Shown in pieces: positions 57,356 through 64,000 of a stretch of DNA of 64,000 bases (the first letter of the stretch is position 1; each line of letters starts with the position of its first letter). The notes beneath the pieces are model-generated. The model did not search any database, was not told where the DNA came from, and saw only the letters and a list, made by a program, of their open reading frames with translations. Origin of the DNA: UBA2030 sp049969475 (GTDB taxonomy: Bacteria; Bacteroidota; Bacteroidia; Bacteroidales; TTA-H9); NCBI GenBank assembly GCA_049969475.1, contig JBMFOU010000011.1:1-64000 (forward strand), given 5' to 3'. The translations under genes were made by a program, and so were the position numbers.

Positions 57356-58138
57356 ATGAAAAAAGGCAAAAACGACATTATAGTGCTGGGAGCCGGCAAT
57401 GTGGCACACGCGCTCAGCAAAGAACTCAGCAACAAAGGATTTAACATAAGAGGGGTATATAGCCGCACCACCAAATCGGCCCGGGCATTGGCCAAGTACT
57501 TTTCTTGTGAGGTATACGCGGATCCGGCTCTCATTCCGGCGGATGCAAGCTATTACCTGATCAGCGTGACCGATGAAGCCCTTCCTGAGGTAGTGGCCCG
57601 TATGCCCGAAACTGAAGGAATAGTCATGCATACTGCTGGTTCCATTCCTCTCAGCGTTTTGAGCCGTTTCAAAAAATATGGAGTTTTGTATCCTCTACAA
57701 ACCCTCTCCAAAAATCGCGAGACCGATTTTTCCATCGTCCCGCTCTGCATTGAGGCCTCCGACAAATTAACCCTTAAGGAAATCAAAAAAATTGCATTTT
57801 CCATGTCGGAAACTGTCGTGGAGATTTCATCCGAGCAACGAAAAATATTGCACGTAGCCGCCGTTTTTGCCTGCAATTTCAGCAACTACATGTTCATAGC
57901 TGCCCACGATATTTTAAAACGAGCCGGCATGGATTTTAAAATACTGCTGCCCCTGATCATCGAAACTGTTGAAAAACTGATGTTGATGGAACCCCGCCAG
58001 GCACAGACAGGCCCCGCCATTAGGGGAGATAAAACGGTAATGCACGAACATCAACTATTATTAAAGGAAATGCCTCAGTATCAGAAACTTTATAAAACCT
58101 TATCTGCGGCAATTGCCGAAACCCTTTCTCATTCCTAA
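57356..58138 (+). CDS. Rossmann-fold/DUF2520 oxidoreductase-like protein
   Basis: 260 residues. An N-terminal dinucleotide-binding motif IIVLGAGNVAHALSKEL (8-24) is followed by a DUF2520 helical half (about 130-258, VVEISSEQRKILHVAAVFACNFSNYMF). The layout is that of NAD(P)-dependent 6-phosphogluconate dehydrogenase-like reductases. No substrate is known. It starts a run with the KdsC-like, UbiA-like and GtrA genes, which suggests envelope-precursor metabolism but does not prove it. Confidence 0.82.
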   Translation: MKKGKNDIIVLGAGNVAHALSKELSNKGFNIRGVYSRTTKSARALAKYFSCEVYADPALIPADASYYLISVTDEALPEVVARMPETEGIVMHTAGSIPLSVLSRFKKYGVLYPLQTLSKNRETDFSIVPLCIEASDKLTLKEIKKIAFSMSETVVEISSEQRKILHVAAVFACNFSNYMFIAAHDILKRAGMDFKILLPLIIETVEKLMLMEPRQAQTGPAIRGDKTVMHEHQLLLKEMPQYQKLYKTLSAAIAETLSHS

Positions 58139-58148
58139 ATCCAGGTGA

Positions 58149-58676
58149 ATGATGACTCTTAATTACAAAGAATTACTTCACGACATACATACTTTTATCT
58201 TCGACTACGATGGAGTTCTCACTACGGGCGAAGTTTTTATTTTGCCCAATGGAGAGGCCCTGCGAGGGGGGTATGTTAAAGATGGATATGCTCTTCAGCA
58301 TGCATTAAAAAACGGCTATCGCATAGCCATCATAAGTGGTGGCAAAAGCGACTCTATGATACATCGGCTCAACATGCTGAAGATAAAAGATTATTTCCTG
58401 GGGGTATCAGATAAACTGGCTACATTCAGGGAATACATTGCTAAAGAAGGAATAAACCCCCGCCATGTGCTCTATATGGGCGACGACATACCCGACTACG
58501 AAGTAATGAAAGAAGTAGGGGTACCTTGTTGTCCGTCCGATGCTGCAGAAGAAATTAAAGCCATCTCAGTGTATATCTCCCACCGCGAAGGGGGCAAAGG
58601 TTGTGTGCGCGATATTATAGAACAGGTGCTCCGCCTTCATGGTAAATGGATGAACGGCAATGCATTTTATTGGTAG
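58149..58676 (+). CDS. HAD-family phosphatase, KdsC-like
   Basis: 175 residues. The HAD nucleophile motif is DYDGVLT (Asp19 with Asp21), where most KdsC proteins have DVDGVLT. ISGGKSDSMIHRLNMLKI and YMGDDIPDYEVM give the second and third motifs. KdsC removes phosphate from KDO 8-phosphate in lipopolysaccharide synthesis. No KdsA or KdsB gene adjoins, so the substrate is uncertain. It lies ten bases after the DUF2520 gene. Confidence 0.8.
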   Translation: MMTLNYKELLHDIHTFIFDYDGVLTTGEVFILPNGEALRGGYVKDGYALQHALKNGYRIAIISGGKSDSMIHRLNMLKIKDYFLGVSDKLATFREYIAKEGINPRHVLYMGDDIPDYEVMKEVGVPCCPSDAAEEIKAISVYISHREGGKGCVRDIIEQVLRLHGKWMNGNAFYW

Positions 58677-58681
58677 CCCGC

Positions 58682-59662
58682 ATGATTAAAATCAAGTTAG
58701 AAAATATTCTCCGCAGGTCTTTGCGAAACCTGCCTGCCTATTTCAGGCTGGTACGATGGAAAAATTTGCTCCTGCTTGCCTTTTCCCTTGCCGTAGTAAG
58801 GTATGGCATCATCTTGCGTTTTGTTGACGAATCGCCCAACATGCAAAATATAAGTCATGGGGTATTCCTGCTCATGGCATTGGCAACGCTGTTTATTGCT
58901 GCTGCCGGCTACATCATCAACGATTTTTACGATTTGAAAATTGACCTTCTTAATAAACCCTCCCGGATGATACTGGGCAGAATGATGAGCACCACCCGAG
59001 GAATTATTTTATACATTTTGCTGAATGGAGCGGGGCTGGCTGCAGGACTGGGTGCAGCCCTCAAAGCCGGGCAACCCTCCTTGTTTTTATTATTCTTATT
59101 TACCGCCTCCCTGTTGTGGTATTATTCGGTTTTTTTAAAGAGAAACCTCCTGTGGGGAAATCTTACTGTTGCCTTTCTTGCAGCCCTGGCAGTAATTATG
59201 CCTCTGGCCTTCGAATTTTACCTATTACTGGAAAATCCTGATGAATGGGCCCGGCTTTTCAGGTCATTCCGTCTGGCTATCCGCTTCACCCTGGCCCTGG
59301 CTGTCTTTGCGTTTCTCCTAACACTCATTCGTGAGATTCTTAAAGATGTGGAAGACATGAAAGGCGATGCTGCCGAAAATTGTCGCACCCTGCCCCTCGT
59401 GCTGGGCTGGCCCCGAACCCGTGATATTTTATCAGCGCTCATTTTACTAACCATCATTTTACTGGGAATAGCCCAGTATTACCTAAGCCAGAGCGCATTT
59501 CGCTGGGCATTTTTCTGGTACTTTGTCCCTCAATTCTTACTTATTCATCTTTTCTCACGTTTGCCAGAACAACCCGTCGCTGAACGCATAGCCACTGCTA
59601 CCCGTATTGCCAAGGCTATAATGCTCGTTGGGGTTGCTGGCATCATTTTTCTTTTTCCCTAA
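58682..59662 (+). CDS. UbiA-family prenyltransferase (GGGP synthase-like)
   Basis: 326 residues from ATG 58682; a longer frame begins at 58646 inside the previous gene and is disfavoured. About eight membrane segments. The first Asp-rich motif is NDFYDLKID (80-88) and the second DVEDMKGD (222-229), both needed for Mg-diphosphate binding. Annotations of this group read geranylgeranylglycerol-phosphate geranylgeranyltransferase, but menaquinone or another prenyl acceptor is possible. It is followed 12 bases later by GtrA. Confidence 0.82.
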   Translation: MIKIKLENILRRSLRNLPAYFRLVRWKNLLLLAFSLAVVRYGIILRFVDESPNMQNISHGVFLLMALATLFIAAAGYIINDFYDLKIDLLNKPSRMILGRMMSTTRGIILYILLNGAGLAAGLGAALKAGQPSLFLLFLFTASLLWYYSVFLKRNLLWGNLTVAFLAALAVIMPLAFEFYLLLENPDEWARLFRSFRLAIRFTLALAVFAFLLTLIREILKDVEDMKGDAAENCRTLPLVLGWPRTRDILSALILLTIILLGIAQYYLSQSAFRWAFFWYFVPQFLLIHLFSRLPEQPVAERIATATRIAKAIMLVGVAGIIFLFP

Positions 59663-59674
59663 TCTATTGATCAG

Positions 59675-60085
59675 ATGTTAGATTTATACCTGAAAGAAAT
59701 GCTCCTCAGGAAGTTTCTCCGCTTTGCTGCGGTAGGATTTTCAGGACTTATAGTAGATTATGGGGTCACAGCTTTTTTCAAGGAAATAATTCGTATTCCC
59801 AAATTTCTGGCCAATGCACTGGGGTTCACTCTGGCTGCGACCTCCAATTATTATCTCAACCGCCTGTGGACTTTTCAAAGCCAAAATCCTGAAATTCTGG
59901 TCGAGTTTTCACATTTTCTGCTCATTTCCATCATAGGCCTTGCAATTAATACTCTGATTTTGTGGATTATAATTAAAAAATGGGATTTTAATTTTTATCT
60001 ATCCAAAGCCTTTGCCATTGCAGTGGTCACCTTGTGGAATTTCTCGGCTAATGCGGCCTTTACCTTTCACTCCCTCGCTACTTAA
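59675..60085 (+). CDS. GtrA family membrane protein
   Basis: 136 residues with four membrane segments, the size and pattern of GtrA proteins, proposed flippases for lipid-linked sugars in surface polysaccharide synthesis. FLRFAAVGFSGLIVDYGVTAFF and YLNRLWTFQ are typical. The neighbourhood of an envelope prenyltransferase and glycosyltransferases fits that role. Confidence 0.88.
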   Translation: MLDLYLKEMLLRKFLRFAAVGFSGLIVDYGVTAFFKEIIRIPKFLANALGFTLAATSNYYLNRLWTFQSQNPEILVEFSHFLLISIIGLAINTLILWIIIKKWDFNFYLSKAFAIAVVTLWNFSANAAFTFHSLAT

Positions 60086-60118
60086 GCCAGAGGGTAAAAT
60101 TATCCCAAGGCTTTATCT

Positions 60119-60126
60119 TATTTTTG
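60119..60126 (+). promoter_or_regulatory. -7 promoter element TATTTTTG
   Basis: TATTTTTG ends 22 bases before the TTG start at 60149. It overlaps another TTG (60124) in a different frame, so the 60149 start is preferred. Confidence 0.5.
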
Positions 60127-60148
60127 CACGGCATTAAACACTGCTGGA

Positions 60149-61597
60149 TTGAAGAAAATTCATCTGATGGTACTTCGGGCCTACCTCGGGCCACTGATTC
60201 TCACATTTTTCATCGCACTTTTTGTGCTGCTCATGCAATTTGTATGGAAATATGTGGACGACCTGGTAGGCAAAGGCCTGGAATGGTATCACATCGCGCA
60301 ATTAATGTTTTACGCTTCCTCCACCTTCGTCCCTCTGGCCTTGCCCCTTGCTATCCTCCTATCTTCCATCATGACCTTTGGAAATCTGGGCGAAAACTAT
60401 GAACTGGTAGCCATGAAATCAGCCGGCATCAGTCTGGGCAAAGCTATGATGCCCCTCATCATCCTCTCTGTACTTATCAGTATAGGGGCTTTTTTCTTCA
60501 ATAATGGGGTGCTTCCCGTAGCCAATCTCAAGTTCAAATCGCTACTCTACGACATTCGCAAACAAAAACTGGCCATAAATATTCAACCAGGGATTTTTTA
60601 CAACGGAATTGACAATTACGTCATAAGGGTAGACGCCAAAAACGACGAAACGAATACCCTTTACGGTGTCATGGTATACGACCACACCGACCAGATGGGT
60701 AACATGAAACTTTCTACGGCCGGCAAGGGACATATGTACCTGACACCCGACGAAAAATTTCTCATTTTTACCCTTTTTAAGGGCGAAAACTACGCAGAGC
60801 AGTTCAGCGAACGTAACTATCGCAACCGAAGGCAGTTTCAAATCATCAGTTACGAAGAAAACCGCAGGAAATTCGACCTATATGGTTTCGGTCTTCAACG
60901 TACTAACGAAGACCTCTTTCGTTCGAATTATCAGATGATGAATATCAAGCAGCTTAACTATGCCATTGATTCACTAAGCAAAGACTTTGAAAGCCGGGTC
61001 AATGAATTGAGCCGTTCGGTTACTGGAAGGTTTGCTTTTTTTCAGCTTGTGGATACATCCCACCGGGTACCCGATTCCCTAAAACCTACTGACTCGTTCT
61101 TAGCACATTTCAAACCGGCCACGCGCAAACGGGTGCTGGAGACCGCACTCCAGAATTTACGGAGCAATAAAGAGTTTGTGGTCAACAATTCCAACGAATT
61201 AAAGGTACGCACCACCACACTAAACCGGCACAAGGTAGTGTGGCACCAGAAGTTCACCTTATCGGTGGCTTGCTTACTGTTTTTCTTTATCGGTGCTCCG
61301 CTGGGCGCCATTGTGCGCAAAGGAGGTCTGGGATTGCCCGTGGTCATGTCGTCATTCATTTTCGTGCTTTTTCACATCATTTCCATCACAGGAGAGAAAT
61401 ACGCGGTGTCGGGTGCGGCCGAAGTGGCTCCTGCTATCTGGGTTGCTCCTTCCATTCTCCTTCCTGTAGGTTTATGGCTCTCGTGGAAAGCCATCACCGA
61501 TAGTCCTATCCTCGACATGGATACTTATGCCCGATTTTTCAACCTTTTTATTCCAAAAAAATTCAGGTTTAAGGTGGCAGAAGCCGCTAATGAGTAG
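60149..61597 (+). CDS. LptF/LptG family LPS export permease
   Basis: 482 residues from a TTG codon at 60149 (MKKIHLMVLRAYLGPL); the next in-frame ATG is six codons on and is the alternative. Three membrane segments lie at the N-terminus and three at the C-terminus, separated by a periplasmic jellyroll (about 125-350). This is the YjgP/YjgQ (LptF/LptG) pattern that moves lipopolysaccharide from the inner membrane. Which of the two paralogues it is cannot be settled here. LptB is not in the window. Confidence 0.88.
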   Translation: MKKIHLMVLRAYLGPLILTFFIALFVLLMQFVWKYVDDLVGKGLEWYHIAQLMFYASSTFVPLALPLAILLSSIMTFGNLGENYELVAMKSAGISLGKAMMPLIILSVLISIGAFFFNNGVLPVANLKFKSLLYDIRKQKLAINIQPGIFYNGIDNYVIRVDAKNDETNTLYGVMVYDHTDQMGNMKLSTAGKGHMYLTPDEKFLIFTLFKGENYAEQFSERNYRNRRQFQIISYEENRRKFDLYGFGLQRTNEDLFRSNYQMMNIKQLNYAIDSLSKDFESRVNELSRSVTGRFAFFQLVDTSHRVPDSLKPTDSFLAHFKPATRKRVLETALQNLRSNKEFVVNNSNELKVRTTTLNRHKVVWHQKFTLSVACLLFFFIGAPLGAIVRKGGLGLPVVMSSFIFVLFHIISITGEKYAVSGAAEVAPAIWVAPSILLPVGLWLSWKAITDSPILDMDTYARFFNLFIPKKFRFKVAEAANE

Positions 61598-61624
61598 ATC
61601 ATTGCTAGAATCGATATATCTGAG

Positions 61625-62833
61625 ATGAATATTCTCTTCTTATGCAACAAACCTCCCTACCCCGCCCGGGAAGGGGGCCCTATTGCCATGAATATGCTTA
61701 TAGAAGGGCTGGTTGAGCAAGGTCATACGGTAAAAGTGCTCACAGTAAGTTCCTACAAGTATCCTTTTCAGCCCAACTCTGTTCCTGTGGAATATCTTGA
61801 ATCTACCCTCATCGAGGCCGTAGAGGTTGACTTGCATGTGAAACCCATCCCTGCTTTCCTCAATCTTTTTACGCGCAAGTCATACCATGTGGAACGCTTT
61901 ATCAACAAGGCTTTTCGCCGCCGGCTGGCCCGCATTCTCAGCGAACAGGAGTTCGATATCGTGCAACTCGAAACGGTATTCATGGCACCTTATATTCCCG
62001 TTATTCGCAAGCATTCCCGTGCCAAAATCGTGCTCAGAGCGCACAACATCGAGCATCTCATCTGGAAACGCATTTACGACAATGCTCACTGGGGACCCAA
62101 GAAAGCTTATCTGGGCCATTTGTGGAAGACACTTAGAAATTTTGAACTCGAGACCCTGAAAAGAGTGGATGGAATTGCAGCCATCACCAGGAAAGATGCT
62201 GCTTTTTTTCGCCAACATGCAGGTCAGGTACCGGTAATCGACGTTTCTTTTGGAGTAGACCTGGCCGCTTTTCCTTATCCCAGCGAAGACACTCCCGAGC
62301 CCCATTCGCTTTTTCATATCGGAAGCATGGACTGGATTCCGAATCAGGAAGGAATACGATGGTTTTTGGAGGAGATATGGCCCCTGGTCAATCAGCAAAA
62401 ACCTATCCTAAAGCTTTATCTGGCGGGTCGCAATATGCCTACCTGGCTCCTTAACGGATTCTGGCCTAATGTGGCCGTAATTGGAGAGGTACCTGATGCA
62501 CACCAATTTATGATTTCTAAAGAAATCATGGTGGTGCCCTTGCTGGCAGGAAGCGGTATACGCATCAAAATCATTGAAGCCATGGCCCATGGAAAACCCG
62601 TGGTTACTACCTCTGTGGGTGCCGAAGGAATAGAATACACCCATGGAGAAAACCTGCTCATTGCCGACACGGCTGAAGAATTTGCTGAGGCTATTCTGCG
62701 TTGTTATTCCGAACCTGGCCTGTTGAAAAAACTGAGTCAGAACGCCCGTTTGCTGGTTGAAAAAGAGCACAACCGGCCCAAACTTATTGCAGAACTCATA
62801 GGTTTCTATCATCAATTAATGGGGCTGAGCTAA
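61625..62833 (+). CDS. Glycosyltransferase, GT4-like
   Basis: 402 residues, GT-B fold, cytoplasmic. The N-terminal start NILFLCNKPPYPAREGGPIAMNML is typical of GT4 enzymes. The C-terminal nucleotide-sugar domain has GSGIRIKIIEAMAHGKPVVTTSVGAEG (about 320-346) with the E-x7-E-like motif. It likely builds a surface glycan. It starts 27 bases after the LptF/G gene. Confidence 0.88.
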   Translation: MNILFLCNKPPYPAREGGPIAMNMLIEGLVEQGHTVKVLTVSSYKYPFQPNSVPVEYLESTLIEAVEVDLHVKPIPAFLNLFTRKSYHVERFINKAFRRRLARILSEQEFDIVQLETVFMAPYIPVIRKHSRAKIVLRAHNIEHLIWKRIYDNAHWGPKKAYLGHLWKTLRNFELETLKRVDGIAAITRKDAAFFRQHAGQVPVIDVSFGVDLAAFPYPSEDTPEPHSLFHIGSMDWIPNQEGIRWFLEEIWPLVNQQKPILKLYLAGRNMPTWLLNGFWPNVAVIGEVPDAHQFMISKEIMVVPLLAGSGIRIKIIEAMAHGKPVVTTSVGAEGIEYTHGENLLIADTAEEFAEAILRCYSEPGLLKKLSQNARLLVEKEHNRPKLIAELIGFYHQLMGLS

Positions 62834-62839
62834 TCTTTC

Positions 62840-62870
62840 TTGGGCGTATGGATATTCCCCTGTATTTTTG
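62840..62870 (+). promoter_or_regulatory. Bacteroidota-type promoter (TTG-N20-TATTTTTG)
   Basis: TTG at 62840-62842 and TATTTTTG at 62863-62870 with a 20-base spacer form an excellent pair. Transcription near 62877 would give a leader of about 47 bases before the ATG at 62924. Confidence 0.65.
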
Positions 62871-62923
62871 CCCATCAGCAATAAGCAGGCTAATTATTTT
62901 TCAAAGAATAAAACAATTTACCC

Positions 62924-64000
62924 ATGCAAAAACTTCTGGTGGTACTGCCCCGGGCTCCCTGGCCGCTCGAGAAGGGCGACAAACTAAGGGCTTTCCACCA
63001 GCTGCGTTGTCTCTCCCGGCATTTTCAAATCTACTTGGTTGCGCTCTGTGAGGGGAAGCCCCATCCTGAGGCCTGGCATCAACTGAAACCATTTTGTGCA
63101 GAGGTGCATATCATAAGCCTTTCCTGGCCTCGCCGTATCCTTGGTATGATTACGGCACTTTTGCGGGGTTGGCCGTTGCAGACCGGCTATTTTTACCATC
63201 CAAAGGCCCTCCGTAAAATAAAATCTATCCAGAGAAGCCATCAACCAGATTATGCTTATTTTCAGCTGGCCCGCACTGGCCCTTATGCTCGCAAACTTTC
63301 AATTCCCCTTATCATCGATTTTCAGGATACTTTTTCAGAGGGTATCCACCGGCGAAAAGAAAAAGCCCGTGTGTGGCTGAAGCCTTTCCTTTCTTTCGAA
63401 TACCAAAGGCTCAAGCACTACGAAACCACCTTGCTCGATAGTTTCACCGAGGCTACCCTGATTTCTGAACCCGATAGGGACCTTTTTCCACATCCCCAGC
63501 GCCAACGCATCCATATTATTCCCAATGGAGTGGACTTTGAATACTTTAAACCAGATTTCTCCATTGCAAAAGAACCCTGGATTCTGTTTACCGGCAACAT
63601 GAACTATCCACCCAATGTGGATGCTGCCCGCTTCCTGGCTACCGAGATAATGCCCAGGGTGTGGGAAATAAAACCGGAAGTAAAACTTATACTAGCTGGT
63701 GCCACACCTCATCCGACCGTCAGGGCATTGGAAGGAGAAAAGATACTTGTGACGGGTTGGGTAAACGATATGCGCGAATATTACCTGAAAGCGAGTGTAT
63801 TTATAGCCCCCATGCGTATGGGAACCGGACTTCAGAATAAATTGCTTGAAGCCATGGCCATGCAATTACCCTGCATCACATCCCCATTGGCCAACCAGGC
63901 ACTGAAAGCTACCCCCTACCATGAAATACTCATAGGAAACAGTCCTGTGGAATATGCTGAACATATCCTTTGCCTTTTGGAGGATGGGGCATTTGCAAAG
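62924..64000 (+). CDS. Glycosyltransferase (GT4, PEP-CTERM/EpsH-associated type), 3' truncated
   Basis: The frame is open from ATG 62924 to the end of the window (359 codons) without a stop. MQKLLVVLPRAPWPLEKGDKLRAFHQL, with LFTGNMNYPPNVDAA and MRMGTGLQNKLLEAMAMQLPCI later, is typical of the GT4 group related to sugar transferases of exopolysaccharide systems. It is probably nearly complete, since most relatives are about 400 residues. It begins 90 bases after the previous glycosyltransferase and has its own promoter. Confidence 0.88.
   Translation, partial: MQKLLVVLPRAPWPLEKGDKLRAFHQLRCLSRHFQIYLVALCEGKPHPEAWHQLKPFCAEVHIISLSWPRRILGMITALLRGWPLQTGYFYHPKALRKIKSIQRSHQPDYAYFQLARTGPYARKLSIPLIIDFQDTFSEGIHRRKEKARVWLKPFLSFEYQRLKHYETTLLDSFTEATLISEPDRDLFPHPQRQRIHIIPNGVDFEYFKPDFSIAKEPWILFTGNMNYPPNVDAARFLATEIMPRVWEIKPEVKLILAGATPHPTVRALEGEKILVTGWVNDMREYYLKASVFIAPMRMGTGLQNKLLEAMAMQLPCITSPLANQALKATPYHEILIGNSPVEYAEHILCLLEDGAFAK

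Overview
The window looks like part of an assembled chromosome (it carries one 100-N scaffold gap) of a bacterium of the phylum Bacteroidota, probably class Bacteroidia. Four things support this. Several secreted proteins end in type IX secretion system (T9SS) C-terminal sorting domains, and a T9SS plug-protein homologue is encoded. Bacteroidota-type -7 promoter elements (TAnnTTTG) lie upstream of many genes, while Shine-Dalgarno sequences are mostly missing. Families largely confined to the phylum are present (DUF3822 beside rsmD, a TGS-SAD-kinase fusion, TamB-like and UbiA-like genes in typical company). No rRNA, tRNA, CRISPR array, transposase or phage gene was seen.

Layout. 1-1.4 kb: the end of ffh, then folD. 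1.8-11.2 kb: secreted proteins, namely a GH29 fucosidase-like enzyme, a large beta-propeller/PKD T9SS cargo, an M14 carboxypeptidase T9SS cargo, and a wrecked T9SS cargo with two one-base frameshifts and an amber codon. 11.7-12.7 kb: pyrE and an SRPBCC-like protein. 12.9-18.5 kb: an apparent three-gene transcription unit for secreted proteins, bounded by a good promoter and a strong terminator; its first gene carries 14.5 tandem TCAA units between start codon and signal peptide, the classic layout of a phase-variable gene. 18.5-26.2 kb: birA, divergent from a long housekeeping operon rsfS-ftsH-LUD-DUF2007-cdsA-psd-coaD-thioredoxin-like. 26.2-28.2 kb: minus-strand rsmD/DUF3822/hypothetical operon. 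28.2-30.3 kb: a damaged stretch with the assembly gap, heptamer repeats, a frameshifted porin and an interrupted HsdR-N-like gene.

30.4-38.2 kb: a five-gene minus-strand operon running lytic transglycosylase, uvrA, TGS-kinase, a retropepsin-like protein with two fused protease halves, and a MATE exporter. 38.3-43.8 kb: clpC and gyrA, divergent. 43.9-52 kb: TPR lipoprotein-like/secreted protein, BNR T9SS cargo, a small membrane protein and tamB. 52-54.9 kb: holA, AMP nucleosidase and an EamA transporter (minus). 54.9-64 kb: radical SAM protein, T9SS plug, a biosynthetic run (DUF2520, KdsC-like phosphatase, UbiA-like prenyltransferase, GtrA), an LptF/G permease and two glycosyltransferases, the last cut by the window end.

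The most interesting signal is the set of simple-sequence repeats in secreted and outer-membrane protein genes: TCAA repeats in one, A/T octamers inside the signal-peptide codons of two broken genes, and a G9 tract in another. Together they suggest switchable expression of the T9SS-exported and outer-membrane surface. Assembly error at the homopolymers is the main competing explanation. It is less likely for the tetranucleotide array, whose placement and frame consequences are clear from the sequence.
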